A stretch of DNA of 64,000 nt from Brachybacterium massiliense (GCF_900184245.1 NZ_FXXB01000003.1:186001-250000); one strand, 5' to 3'; counted from the first letter of the stretch, positions 12,099-20,676 are shown. Notes: generated by a model from the letters alone, not told the origin. A program made the numbers and translations.

Positions 12099-13607
12099 AT
12101 GAGCGAGAATCTCCCTGGCCCCGACACGACGGACACCTCCGACCAGGTCGCGGTCCGAAAGTCCAAGCGGGAGCGGCTGCTGGCGCGCGGCGAGGAGGCC
12201 TATCCCGTCTCGGTGCCCGTGACCACCAGCATCGCCCAGGTGCGCTCCGCCTACGGCCATCTCGAGGCCGGCCAGGAGACGCAGGACGAGGTCGGCGTGG
12301 CCGGCCGCGTGGTGTTCCAGCGCAACACCGGCAAGCTCGCCTTCGTCACCCTCCAGGACGGCGCCGGGAAGCGCCTGCAGATCATGGCCTCGCAGGCCGT
12401 GATCGGCGAGGAGCGCCTGGCCGATCTCAAGGCCGACGTCGACCTGGGCGACCACGTCTTCTTCCACGGCCGTGTGGGTGCCTCCCGGCGCGGCGAGCTC
12501 AGCATCTTCGCAGACAGCTGGCAGATGGCGGCCAAGGCCGTGCGTCCCCTACCCGTGCTGCACTCCGGGCTCTCGGAAGAGTCCCGGGTCCGTCGCCGCT
12601 ACGTGGACCTGATCGTGCGCCAGGACGCGCGCGACATGGTGCGCCAGCGTGCCGAGGTGATGCACTCCCTGCGCAGCTCCTTCCACGAACGCGAGTTCGT
12701 GGAGATCGAGACCCCGATGCTGCAGGTGATCCCCTCCGGCGCCGCGGCACGGCCCTTCGTCACCCACATGAACGCCTTCGATCTGGACCTCTACCTCCGC
12801 ATCGCCCCCGAGCTGTTCCTCAAGCGCGCGGCTGTGGGCGGGCTCGAGAGGGTCTTCGAGATCAACCGCAATTTCCGCAATGAGGGCGCAGATTCCACGC
12901 ATTCTCCCGAGTTCGCGATGCTCGAGGCCTATCAGGCCTACGGGGATTACGACACGATCGGAGAGCTGACCCGTCAGCTCGTGCAGGAGGCCGCGGAGCG
13001 CGCGACCGGTTCCCAGGTGGTCACCCTCGCCGACGGCTCTGAATACGACTTCTCCGGGGAATGGGACAAGATCACCGTCTACGGCTCCCTCTCAGAATCC
13101 CTCGGCGAGGAGATCACCCCCGAGACCTCGCCGGCGCGGCTGCGGGAGATCGCCCGTTCCCTCGAGCTGGATCTGGATCACCCCAAGTACGGGCACGGCA
13201 AGCTGGTCGAGGAGCTGTTCGAGCACCGGGTGGGCGATCACCTCCACGCCCCGACCTTCGTGCGCGACTTCCCGGTCGAGACCAGCCCGCTGGTGCGTGC
13301 GCACCGCAGCGAGCCCGGCGTGGTCGAGAAGTGGGATCTGTACGTGCGCGGCTTCGAGCTCGGCACCGGCTACTCGGAGCTCGTGGATCCGGTCATCCAG
13401 CGCGAGCGCTTCGCCCAGCAGGCGGAGCTCGCCGCGCAGGGCGATGACGAGGCTATGCGCCTGGACGAGGACTTCCTCGAGGCGATGGAGTACGCGCTGC
13501 CGCCCACCGGCGGCATGGGCATGGGCGTGGATCGCCTGCTCATGGCGCTGACCGGCCTGGGCATCCGCGAGACGATCCTGTTCCCGCTCGTGAAGCCGGA
13601 GGCCTGA
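12099..13607 (+). CDS. lysS: Lysyl-tRNA synthetase, class II
   Basis: Charges tRNA-Lys. 502 aa. An N-terminal OB-fold anticodon-binding domain (about residues 60-170) is followed by a class II core: motif 1 around [17 protein letters not shown], motif 2 [14 protein letters not shown] and motif 3 [14 protein letters not shown]. The ATG at 12099 is preferred because the frame extension upstream overlaps panC and is not conserved in character. It is the first gene of the lysS / 59-aa protein / lsr2 stretch. Confidence 0.96.
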   Translation: MSENLPGPDTTDTSDQVAVRKSKRERLLARGEEAYPVSVPVTTSIAQVRSAYGHLEAGQETQDEVGVAGRVVFQRNTGKLAFVTLQDGAGKRLQIMASQAVIGEERLADLKADVDLGDHVFFHGRVGASRRGELSIFADSWQMAAKAVRPLPVLHSGLSEESRVRRRYVDLIVRQDARDMVRQRAEVMHSLRSSFHEREFVEIETPMLQVIPSGAAARPFVTHMNAFDLDLYLRIAPELFLKRAAVGGLERVFEINRNFRNEGADSTHSPEFAMLEAYQAYGDYDTIGELTRQLVQEAAERATGSQVVTLADGSEYDFSGEWDKITVYGSLSESLGEEITPETSPARLREIARSLELDLDHPKYGHGKLVEELFEHRVGDHLHAPTFVRDFPVETSPLVRAHRSEPGVVEKWDLYVRGFELGTGYSELVDPVIQRERFAQQAELAAQGDDEAMRLDEDFLEAMEYALPPTGGMGMGVDRLLMALTGLGIRETILFPLVKPEA

Positions 13608-13608
13608 G

Positions 13609-13788
13609 ATGGACTCCGGATTCTGGTTCGAGGCCGGTGCGCTGCTCCCGTCGATCGGCGTGGGGCTGCTGTTCTGGTTCGTGATCAGGGCGATGATGCG
13701 TGCAGATCGCGGTGAGCGCGAGATGGAACGAGAAGCGGAACGCCAATACCGTGAACGCCGTGCCAAGGATGAACCGAATCACTCTTAG
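13609..13788 (+). CDS. Small single-pass membrane protein (59 aa)
   Basis: A short frame starting one base after the lysS TGA (TGAGATG) and ending in TAG. It encodes one hydrophobic helix (about residues 9-26, with GVGLLFWFV) followed by a highly charged Arg/Glu-rich cytoplasmic helix (ADRGEREMEREAERQYRERR). The amphipathic, high-charge tail and tight coupling to lysS support a real gene. Small proteins like this are often annotated between lysS and lsr2 in Micrococcales. Function unknown. Confidence 0.75.
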   Translation: MDSGFWFEAGALLPSIGVGLLFWFVIRAMMRADRGEREMEREAERQYRERRAKDEPNHS

Positions 13789-13809
13789 TGGGTGAATGCT
13801 GTAATGCAT

Positions 13810-13838
13810 TTGAAATCTGCCCGTGATACACAGATACT
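13810..13838 (+). promoter_or_regulatory. lsr2 promoter (-35 TTGAAA, 17 nt, -10 GATACT)
   Basis: TTGAAA at 13810-13815 and GATACT at 13833-13838 are separated by 17 nt. The lsr2 ATG is 70 nt downstream. The surrounding stretch of about 80 bp is markedly AT-richer than the rest of the window. Confidence 0.7.
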
Positions 13839-13907
13839 GTTGCTCGGCGCGGAACTCTCCAGAGATCGCGTGGAACTATGAAGCCAGATCAACGAGGGAG
13901 AACCCCT

Positions 13908-14237
13908 ATGGCACGGAAGACGTACGTGGAGCTGATCGACGATCTCACCGGCGACAAGGCCGTGGAGACCGTCAGCTTCGCTCTGGACGGAGTCGCCTAC
14001 GAGATCGATCTGTCCGAGGAGAACGCCGCGAAGCTCCGCGAGGAGCTCGGCAGCTGGACCGAGAAGGCGCGTCGCGTCGGCGGACGCCGCGCACGGGGCA
14101 CCTCCGGCTCGCGCAGCAGCTCGAACGACTCGGCGAAGATTCGTGAGTGGGCGCGCGAGGCCGGCTACGAGGTCCCGGACCGCGGCCGCATCTCCGGCAC
14201 CATCCGCAAGGCCTACGAAGAGGCTCACGGGGAGTGA
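13908..14237 (+). CDS. lsr2: Nucleoid-associated protein Lsr2
   Basis: H-NS-like DNA-bridging protein that silences AT-rich and horizontally acquired DNA in actinobacteria. 109 aa. The N-terminal beta-rich dimerisation domain starts ARKTYVELIDDLTGDKA, followed by a basic linker and a C-terminal DNA-binding domain (KIREWAREAGYEVPDRGRIS) whose RGR tripeptide inserts into the minor groove. The start has GAGGGAG at 13893-13899. The usual position is downstream of lysS and upstream of clpC; here six opposite-strand genes intervene before clpC. Confidence 0.95.
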   Translation: MARKTYVELIDDLTGDKAVETVSFALDGVAYEIDLSEENAAKLREELGSWTEKARRVGGRRARGTSGSRSSSNDSAKIREWAREAGYEVPDRGRISGTIRKAYEEAHGE

Positions 14238-14285
14238 TCCCCTCACCTCCGGGACGCGGCTGACGCCGCCCCCAGGGGTCCCCTC

Positions 14286-14332
14286 AGCACGCCAAGGGCC
14301 CGTCACCATCGGTGGCGGGCCCTTGGCGTGCT
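14286..14332 (+). terminator. Strong hairpin between convergent lsr2 and aldose epimerase genes
   Basis: A 22-bp inverted repeat (14286-14307 and 14311-14332) with one G-U wobble and a 3-nt loop. No T run follows, but the position between two converging genes suggests a bidirectional terminator. Confidence 0.75.
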
Positions 14333-14375
14333 GTGCCGCCGGGGCGACGGATACCGCGCGCCCCGGCGCGTGAGA

Positions 14376-15341
14376 TCACCAGCCGCGCAGGGTCCAGGAG
14401 GCCACGTGCTCCGCGCCGGGGGCCAGGCGCACCACATCGGTGCCGCTGCGGAAGGCATCGGGCGGGCAGGTCATCGGCTCGACCGCGAGACCGAGGCGGT
14501 GGTTCTCCGGCTCGGGACGGTCACCGGTGTGGACCTGCAGCCAGGGGAGCTCCTCCCCGGCGGTGAGCTCGACCCCGGTGCCGCCCGGCGCGGTGACCGT
14601 GATGGTGGTGCGGCCCTGCGCGTCACGGCCCAGATCCGTGAAGGCGTGGTCGACGAACAGCTCGCCGATCACAGCGGGGGAGCGGAAGTCGAAGGCGTCA
14701 CCGGGTGCGACAGGAGCGGTGCCGGTGGGCAGCAGACGATCCTCGGTGACGGTGAGCACGGTGCCGGCCTCCATCCGCAGCGACCACTCGTCCAGCGGCT
14801 CGGGGCCCGCGACCAGGTACGGGTGCGGGCACACGCCGTAGGGCGCGTCCTGTGCGCCGATGTTCCGCGCCGTCACGGTCGTGGTGAGCCCCTCCTCGGG
14901 ATCCAGCGCGTAGTGCACGGCGAGCACCAGGTGGAAGGGGTAGCCGGGGGAGGGGAACAGCTGGGTGCTCAGCACCAGCTCGTCCTCGGCGACCGTGGTC
15001 GGGGAGAACAGCTGGAAGGAGACCAGGCCATGGAGGGCGTTGCCGCGCTCGGGCTCGGTGAGGGCGGTCTGGATCTGCTGCCCGTCCCAGGTGTAGGCGC
15101 CGTCGCCGATGCGATTGGGCCAGGGCGCGACGATCGCGCCGCGGTAGAACTGCATCGGCCCGGTCTCCGGGCTGCGCACCAGCAGATCGCGCCCGCCCAC
15201 CGTGAGGGACTCGAGGGTCGCGCCGACGGCCGAGATCTCGGCCGTGTAGGGCCCGGCGCTGAGGCGGAACAGCTGCCCGCGGTCGCGGGAGGTCCCGGCG
15301 GCGGGCAGCTCGATGCCCGCGGTGGGGGTGGAATCGTTCAT
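14376..15341 (-). CDS. Aldose 1-epimerase family protein
   Basis: Galactose-mutarotase-fold protein, 321 aa, that would interconvert alpha and beta anomers of an aldose in the cytosol. Recognisable parts are SVGATLESLTVGGRDLL-type N-terminal strands, the region near IVAPWPNRIGDGAYTWDG, NALHGLV, and the active-site region CPHPYLV; the likely catalytic Glu lies in LAVEPMTCPPDAF. Its ATG overlaps the lutC stop by 4 nt and has AGGAGAG upstream, so it is coupled to the lactate genes. Substrate unknown; the symbol galM is withheld because the family is broad. Confidence 0.85.
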   Translation of the reverse strand: MNDSTPTAGIELPAAGTSRDRGQLFRLSAGPYTAEISAVGATLESLTVGGRDLLVRSPETGPMQFYRGAIVAPWPNRIGDGAYTWDGQQIQTALTEPERGNALHGLVSFQLFSPTTVAEDELVLSTQLFPSPGYPFHLVLAVHYALDPEEGLTTTVTARNIGAQDAPYGVCPHPYLVAGPEPLDEWSLRMEAGTVLTVTEDRLLPTGTAPVAPGDAFDFRSPAVIGELFVDHAFTDLGRDAQGRTTITVTAPGGTGVELTAGEELPWLQVHTGDRPEPENHRLGLAVEPMTCPPDAFRSGTDVVRLAPGAEHVASWTLRGW

Positions 15342-16099
15342 GAGGTTCTCTCCTGTTCGGCGGACGGCTCTGCGCCCGCCTCGTCGTCGGGGGCGGGCTC
15401 GGGCTCCGGCTCGATGAGCACCACGTCGAGGCGGCGCGGCCCATGGACGCCCTCGACCCTCTCGAGCTCGATGTCGCTGGTCGCGCTGGGCCCGGAGATC
15501 ATCGTCCAGGCCGCACGGGGATCCTCGCCCATGCGCTCGATCGCCTTGGGGACGCCCAGCACCACCTGCTCGGCCTCGACCACGATGACGTGGTGGTCCG
15601 GCACCAGCGAGATGGCGCGGCGACCGCCGCGACCGTCGGCGCGCAGCACGATCGTGCCGGTCAGCGCGATGGCGGTGTGGCACCCGGTGAGCACGGCGTC
15701 GATCGCATCGAGGTCGCGCGGGCTCGCGCTGCCGTCATCGACGATCAGATCCGCCGTGACCGCCTCGGTCCAGGAGCCCGGCAGCGCGGAGGGGACCACC
15801 ACGGAGCGGGCCTCTCCCAGCGCGGCCGCGATCGCCGCCGGTGCCTGTGAGGCGGTGGTGCGGTGCACCACGGCGGTGTAGTCCTCGAGGCGCTGGACGA
15901 GCACCCCGCGCACCTTCTCGGGGGCGGTGCGCAGCTCCTGCTTGTCGTCGGCGCGCTGGTAGGTGCGCGGCACATCCTCGGCGGTGGTGATCTCGTCCCG
16001 GCGAGGGGCGGCCAGTGCGGTGCGCAGCCGAGCGAGGATCTCCTCCTTGGCGCTCACCCCGGGGGTGCGGGCCGGGCGCGCATCGTCCCACCCGCTCAT
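15338..16099 (-). CDS. lutC: Lactate utilization protein LutC (LUD domain)
   Basis: 253 aa LUD-domain protein, third part of the LutABC L-lactate dehydrogenase complex. Family features are the N-terminal AKEEILARLRTAL helix and the C-terminal region around DHHVIVVEAEQVV and SGPSATSDIELERVEGVHGPRRLDVVLIE. A Glu/Pro-rich tail of about 25 residues follows. Its start overlaps the lutB stop by 4 nt and its stop overlaps the epimerase start by 4 nt. In Bacillus the complex oxidises L-lactate to pyruvate. Confidence 0.92.
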   Translation of the reverse strand: MSGWDDARPARTPGVSAKEEILARLRTALAAPRRDEITTAEDVPRTYQRADDKQELRTAPEKVRGVLVQRLEDYTAVVHRTTASQAPAAIAAALGEARSVVVPSALPGSWTEAVTADLIVDDGSASPRDLDAIDAVLTGCHTAIALTGTIVLRADGRGGRRAISLVPDHHVIVVEAEQVVLGVPKAIERMGEDPRAAWTMISGPSATSDIELERVEGVHGPRRLDVVLIEPEPEPAPDDEAGAEPSAEQERTS

Positions 16100-17676
16100 G
16101 ACTGCTCCTCCAGCCCGCTCCGGTCATCCTGTGGCGTGGAGTCCGTGGCGGGGGCGCTGCCGCCCCGGGCGCGGTCCTTCTCGCGCTGGTCCCACCAGGA
16201 GCGGAAGGAGGCGCCGGGCTTGGGGAGATCACGGTGATCGGTCCAGCCCGGGATCAGCGGGAGCGCACCGGGGAGCCTGCCGATGTTGGTGCCGCCCAGC
16301 AGGGAGGTGAGCGGCCCGGCGGAGCGCACCGCGAGGTCATAGGCGCGCGGAGAGGACATCAGCGTGCTCGCGCCCTGGAGGGCCAGGTCCCAGCTGCTGT
16401 GGAAGTCGCCGCGCGTCTCGCGCCTGCGGTCCACGTCCTGGGCGCGCAGATGCACCAGGATCTCGGGGATGTTGATCTTCACGGGGCAGACGTCATAGCA
16501 GGCGCCGCACAGGCTCGAGGCGTAGGGGAGGGTCGAGCTCGGGTCATCGCTCCCGCTCATCCCCGTCATCTGCGGCGAGAGGATCGCGCCGATCGGGCCC
16601 GGATAGGTCGAGCCGTAGGCGTGGCCGCCGGTGCGCGCGTAGACGGGGCACACGTTCAGGCACGCCGAGCAGCGGATGCAGTGCAGGGCGCTGCGTCCCT
16701 CAGGGTCCTCGAGCACCGCGGAGCGGCCGTTGTCCAGCAGCACCAGGTGGAACTCCTCGGGGCCGTCGCCCTCGTGGACCCCGGTGAACATCGTGGTGTA
16801 CGGGTTCATCCGCTCCCCGGTCGAGGAGCGCGGCAGCAGCTGGAGGAAGACCTCGAGATCCTCGAAGGTGGGGACGATCTTCTCGATGCCCACCACGGAG
16901 ATGAGGGTCCTGGGCAGGGTCAGGCACATCCGCCCGTTGCCCTCCGACTCGACGACCACCATGGTGCCGGTCTCGGCCACTGCGAAGTTCGCTCCGGAGA
17001 TCGCCACCGAGCCGGGAATGTCCAGGAACTTCTCGCGCAGGAAGCGGCGGGCCGCCTCCGCCAGCTCGGAGGGCTCGTCGGTGATCGACGGGTCGAGGTC
17101 CGGCATCGCGGCGAGGAAGATCTCGCGGATCTCGGCTCGGTTGCGGTGGATCGCCGGAACCAGGATATGGCTGGGGGTGTCATCGGCGAGCTGGACGATC
17201 AGCTCGGCCAGATCCGATTCGATCGCGCGGATGCCGGCATGGGCGAGCACCTCGTTGAGGTTGATCTCCTGGGTGGCCATCGACTTGACCTTGAGCACCT
17301 CGTTCGCGCCCCGCTCACGGACCAGGCGGGTGACGATGTCCCCGGCCTCGTCCGCATCGCGGGCCCAGTGCACCACGCCGCCCGCCGCGGTCACGGACTC
17401 CTCGAGCTGCTCCAGCATCTCCGGGAGATGATCGGTGACCTGCCACTTCAGTGCGCTGCCGGCGCTGCGGAGCTTCTGCCAGTCGCGCACCTCGCGCACC
17501 GCGGCGCTGCGCTTGGACTGGATGGTGGAGGTGGCGCGGCGCAGGTTCCCGCGCAGCGTGGGATCGGCGAGCTCCTCGCGCGCCATGGCGGGGAACCCTC
17601 GCTGCCCGCGCAGGGTGGAGCTGGGAGAGGCGTGCTGCGGGCGGACCGACGGCATGCCGAGATCGACTGTGCTCAC
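16096..17676 (-). CDS. lutB: Lactate utilization iron-sulfur protein LutB
   Basis: 526 aa. The N-terminal LUD-like domain is followed by a ferredoxin-type region with CIRCSACLNVCPVY and CGACYDVCPVKI, giving two [4Fe-4S] sites, then a short C-terminal domain. It carries electrons within the LutABC L-lactate oxidation complex, probably towards the quinone pool. GTG start, with GAGGAG about 9 nt upstream. It overlaps lutC by 4 nt; a hairpin (17722-17760) lies in the 82-nt gap after lutA. Confidence 0.93.
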   Translation of the reverse strand: MSTVDLGMPSVRPQHASPSSTLRGQRGFPAMAREELADPTLRGNLRRATSTIQSKRSAAVREVRDWQKLRSAGSALKWQVTDHLPEMLEQLEESVTAAGGVVHWARDADEAGDIVTRLVRERGANEVLKVKSMATQEINLNEVLAHAGIRAIESDLAELIVQLADDTPSHILVPAIHRNRAEIREIFLAAMPDLDPSITDEPSELAEAARRFLREKFLDIPGSVAISGANFAVAETGTMVVVESEGNGRMCLTLPRTLISVVGIEKIVPTFEDLEVFLQLLPRSSTGERMNPYTTMFTGVHEGDGPEEFHLVLLDNGRSAVLEDPEGRSALHCIRCSACLNVCPVYARTGGHAYGSTYPGPIGAILSPQMTGMSGSDDPSSTLPYASSLCGACYDVCPVKINIPEILVHLRAQDVDRRRETRGDFHSSWDLALQGASTLMSSPRAYDLAVRSAGPLTSLLGGTNIGRLPGALPLIPGWTDHRDLPKPGASFRSWWDQREKDRARGGSAPATDSTPQDDRSGLEEQS

Positions 17677-17721
17677 TGTGCTGACTCCTCGTTGCTCAGA
17701 GCGAAGCGTGCGGAGATCAGG

Positions 17722-17760
17722 GAACCCCGCGAGGCGATCGCCGCACCGTGCGCGGGGTTC
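17722..17760 (-). terminator. Hairpin in the lutA-lutB gap
   Basis: A 10-bp perfect inverted repeat (GAACCCCGCG with CGCGGGGTTC, arms 17722-17731 and 17751-17760) with a 19-nt loop, starting at the last codon of lutA. It could attenuate or stabilise the transcript rather than end it, since lutB has no obvious promoter. Confidence 0.45.
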
Positions 17761-18544
17761 ACCGGGCCCTGCCCAGGATCGTCTCGGAGGGCACGAAGGG
17801 ATCCTCGCGCGTGGAGGCGAGGATCTGGGCGAGGTGGATCGAGCGGGGCGCGGCGCCGGTGCGGCGCAGCTTCCCGCCGATGTTCATCAGGCACGAGGCA
17901 TCGCCCGCGACCACGAACTCGGCACCGCTGCGCTCCACGTTCGCGGCTTTGTCGGTGACCATCGCATCGCTGGTCGCGTCGTTCTTGACGGAGAAGGTGC
18001 CGCCGAAACCGCAGCAGGTGTCCGATTCCGGCAGGTTCCTGATCTCGATGCCCTCCACGCCGCGCAGCAGCTTCAGCGGCCGCGCCCCGACCTTGAGGAA
18101 GCGCATCGAGTGGCAGGTGGGGTGGTAGGTCACCGCATGCGGGAAGTAGGCGCCGACATCGGAGACCTTCAGCACGTCTATCAGCAGCTCGGAGAGCTCG
18201 TAGGTCTTCGCCGAGACGGCCGCGGCACGCTCCTCGAGCTCGCTGTCGCCCTGGTGGCGGGCCACCAGCCGGTGCTGGTCGCGCACGCAGCCGGCGCAGG
18301 AGCCGGACGGCATGACGATCGCGTCGACCTCGTCGAGGGACGGCTCGAAGGTGTCCACGAACGAGCGCACCACCGGCGCGGCCTCCGTGTAATACCCGGA
18401 GTTGGTGTGCATCTGCCCGCAGCAGGTCTGGCGCTTGTCGAACACCACCTCGTGGCCGAGCCGCTCGAGCAGGGTGACGGTAGCCCGGGCGACGTCCGGC
18501 GCCATCACGTCCACCAGGCATGTGGTCATCAAGGAGATGCGCAT
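17759..18544 (-). CDS. lutA: Lactate utilization protein LutA (CCG-domain)
   Basis: 261 aa with the two cysteine-rich CCG domains of the LutA/GlpC/HdrB type: TCCGQMH at residues 40-46 and TCCGFGG in the second half, each with upstream partner cysteines (CAGC, CHSMRF). It binds an Fe-S cluster and forms the oxidoreductase with LutB and LutC. The start at 18544 (MRISLMTT) is chosen because GGAAGGA lies upstream; the longer in-frame extension to 18688 runs into mqo. Same strand as mqo, 79 nt downstream of it. Confidence 0.93.
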   Translation of the reverse strand: MRISLMTTCLVDVMAPDVARATVTLLERLGHEVVFDKRQTCCGQMHTNSGYYTEAAPVVRSFVDTFEPSLDEVDAIVMPSGSCAGCVRDQHRLVARHQGDSELEERAAAVSAKTYELSELLIDVLKVSDVGAYFPHAVTYHPTCHSMRFLKVGARPLKLLRGVEGIEIRNLPESDTCCGFGGTFSVKNDATSDAMVTDKAANVERSGAEFVVAGDASCLMNIGGKLRRTGAAPRSIHLAQILASTREDPFVPSETILGRAR

Positions 18545-18587
18545 CTGCTGTCCTTCCTCGTCATCATGCGCTCCGGCGGCTGAGGCG

Positions 18588-18615
18588 CCCGGGGCCACGT
18601 CGCTGCGGCCCCGGG
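18588..18615 (-). terminator. Hairpin after mqo
   Basis: A 9-bp perfect stem (CCCGGGGCC with GGCCCCGGG) and 10-nt loop in the 79-nt gap between mqo and lutA. No T run. It may partly separate mqo from the lut genes. Confidence 0.5.
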
Positions 18616-18623
18616 AGCGGGGG

Positions 18624-20108
18624 TCAGGAGTGGCGCAGGCCCAGGGAGTCCGCGGTCGCCTCGAGAGTGCGGTGCGCCTCGTCGGCATCCTCGGAGAGCG
18701 AGCGTCCCCAGCTGGGGACCATCTGGGTCAGCGCGGGACGCCAGGCGTCGATGCGCTGGGGGAACATGCGCTCGAGCATGTTCAGCATGATGCTCGTGGC
18801 GGTGGAGGCGCCGGGGGAGGCGCCGAGCATGCCGCCGATCGAGCCGTCCGCGGAGGTGATCAGCTGGGTGCCGAACTGCAGCACGCCGTGCTTCTTCGCG
18901 TCCGGGGCGATCACCTGCACGCGCTGTCCGGCGGTGACCTCCTCCCACTGGGAGGGAACGGCGCTGGGCATGTACTCCAGCAGGGCCTCGAAACGCTGCT
19001 GGTGGGTGGCCGCGAGCTGGGAGCCGAGGTAGACCATGAGGTCGAGGTTCGGAGGTGCGACGGCCATCATCTGGGTGATGTTCGAGGGCTTGATCGACTC
19101 GAACAGGTCAGTGAAGCGGCCGGTCTTCAGGAACTTCGGGGACCAGCCCGCGTAGGGGCCGAACATCAGCGATCGCTTGCCGCCCACGTAGCGGGTGTCC
19201 AGATGGGGGACGCTCATCGGTGGGGCACCGACGGCCGCCTTGCCGTACACCTTCGCGTCGTGGCGCGCGATGATCTCCGGATCCGTGCAGCGCAGCCACT
19301 GGCCCGAGATCGGGAAGCCGCCGAAGCCGCGGATCTCGTCGATCCCGGACTTCTGCAGCAGCGGGAGGGCGTAGCCGCCGGCCCCGACGAAGACGAACGG
19401 TGCACGCACCACGCGCAGCGAGTCGTCCTGGGTCGAGCGGACCATCACGCCCCAGTCCTCGCCCATGCGGCGCAGATCCACCACCTCGGAGCCGGTCGAG
19501 ACGGTGGTGGAGACGCGGGAGGCGAAGTCCAGCATCTGCCGGGTCAGCGCGCCGAAGTCGACGTCGGTGCCGTCGGGGGAGCGGGTCGCGGCGATGGTCT
19601 CGGTGACCGGGCGGTCCTGGGCGACCAGCGGCGCCCACTCGGCCAGCTGCGCGTGCTCGGTGGTGAACTCCATGCGGTCGAAGAGGGGGTTCTTCGCGAG
19701 CGCCTCATGACGCCGACGCAGGTAGTCCACGTTCTCCATGCCGTGCACGAAGCTCATGTGGGGGACGGTGTGGATGAACTCGCCGGGATCGCCGATCCGG
19801 TCGTTCTCCACCAGGTGCGCCCAGAACTGGCGGGAGACCTGGAACTGCTCGTTGATGGAGATCGCCTTGGTGGGGCTGACCGAGCCGTCCACGTCCTGCG
19901 GGGTGTAGTTCAGCTCGCACAGCGCGCTGTGCCCGGTGCCCGCGTTGTTCCAGGCGTCACTGGACTCCGCGCCCAGGGTGTGGAGCCGCTCGAGGACCAC
20001 GATGTCCCAGCTGGGCTCGAGCTCGCTGAGCATCGCGGCGAGCGTCGCGCTGGCGACTCCGCCACCGATCAGCACCGCATCCGCACGGGTCACGTCCAGG
20101 TCTGCCAT
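18624..20108 (-). CDS. mqo: Malate:quinone oxidoreductase
   Basis: Membrane-associated FAD enzyme that oxidises malate to oxaloacetate and passes electrons to menaquinone. 494 aa. FAD-binding VLIGGGVASATLAAML at about residues 12-27, then ESSDAWNNAGTGHSALCELNYTP, GFPISGQWLRC and the C-terminal SPGASTATSIMLNMLERMFP are typical of Mqo. ATG start with GGAGAG upstream. It lies upstream of lutABC on the same strand; both feed organic acids into the quinone pool. Confidence 0.96.
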   Translation of the reverse strand: MADLDVTRADAVLIGGGVASATLAAMLSELEPSWDIVVLERLHTLGAESSDAWNNAGTGHSALCELNYTPQDVDGSVSPTKAISINEQFQVSRQFWAHLVENDRIGDPGEFIHTVPHMSFVHGMENVDYLRRRHEALAKNPLFDRMEFTTEHAQLAEWAPLVAQDRPVTETIAATRSPDGTDVDFGALTRQMLDFASRVSTTVSTGSEVVDLRRMGEDWGVMVRSTQDDSLRVVRAPFVFVGAGGYALPLLQKSGIDEIRGFGGFPISGQWLRCTDPEIIARHDAKVYGKAAVGAPPMSVPHLDTRYVGGKRSLMFGPYAGWSPKFLKTGRFTDLFESIKPSNITQMMAVAPPNLDLMVYLGSQLAATHQQRFEALLEYMPSAVPSQWEEVTAGQRVQVIAPDAKKHGVLQFGTQLITSADGSIGGMLGASPGASTATSIMLNMLERMFPQRIDAWRPALTQMVPSWGRSLSEDADEAHRTLEATADSLGLRHS

Positions 20109-20189
20109 GTCTCTCCGTTCGAGCGTTCGCGGGATCCGCCCGGAGTGATCGCGCGCAGGGCTCGCGCGGCGCGGGCGGCCGTGCCGTCC

Positions 20190-20195
20190 AGGGTA
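20190..20195 (-). promoter_or_regulatory. Possible mqo -10 element
   Basis: TACCCT on the minus strand, about 80 nt before the mqo ATG, lying within a CCAGG-N6-CCTGG inverted repeat. No convincing -35. Confidence 0.35.
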
Positions 20196-20237
20196 TCGCC
20201 TGGGACAGGGCAGGTGCCGCCCGCGGCGGGAGCGTCC

Positions 20238-20480
20238 TCAGATGCCCGCGGGAGGGTCCCTCCGCTCGGAGACGGAGCCTCCCGGACCGTTCTGCGTGCT
20301 CACGACCGTCTTGCGGGAGCGGAGCATGAGCAGCAGCCCGACCACGAAGAGCACGGCCCCCGCGACCATCAGGATCGTTCCGAGCATCGCGGAATCGACG
20401 CCGGGCATGTCGAACTCGAGCGCGAAGCGTGCGATCGCGCCGAGCACGAACAGGATGATGCCGCCGACGATGGCACCCAT
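20238..20480 (-). CDS. DUF6458-type small membrane protein
   Basis: 80 aa with two membrane helices (IVGGIILFVLGAIARFAL and TILMVAGAVLFVVGLLLML) joined by a short acidic loop, then a basic/polar tail. This two-helix layout resembles the actinobacterial DUF6458 family. ATG start with AGGAGG just upstream, on the strand opposite to clpC. Function unknown. Confidence 0.75.
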   Translation of the reverse strand: MGAIVGGIILFVLGAIARFALEFDMPGVDSAMLGTILMVAGAVLFVVGLLLMLRSRKTVVSTQNGPGGSVSERRDPPAGI

Positions 20481-20596
20481 GGGACCTCCTGGGGGAGTGA
20501 TGATGTGACGTGCGTCATGGTACGACGTCGGCGTCGGGCGAGGACGTGATCGACCGCGAGGTCGGCGGGCGAGCCGGCGCGATGGGGGGGGTGTCA

Positions 20597-20610
20597 CGCC
20601 AGCGGCGAAC
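20597..20610 (+). promoter_or_regulatory. ClgR-like operator upstream of clpC
   Basis: CGC-CAGCG-GCGAAC is, in reverse complement, an exact match to GTTCGC-N5-GCG, the ClgR recognition pattern I recall for Streptomyces and Corynebacterium. It is 27 nt upstream of a TACTCT -10 hexamer, where an activator would stand in for the missing -35. Confidence 0.55.
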
Positions 20611-20637
20611 AGGCGCCGCTTCCGCCCCGGATCCGCG

Positions 20638-20643
20638 TACTCT
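20638..20643 (+). promoter_or_regulatory. clpC -10 element
   Basis: TACTCT, 33 nt before the clpC ATG, with no recognisable -35 at the 17-nt distance. This is consistent with activator dependence. Confidence 0.55.
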
Positions 20644-20676
20644 CGATCCATCACCACCACCGGACGGGGGAGGACC

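Noticed and set aside
18402..20549. Plus-strand frame of 715 codons opposite mqo and DUF6458
   Set aside because: Mqo on the minus strand is a clear family member; the plus frame has no recognisable domain.
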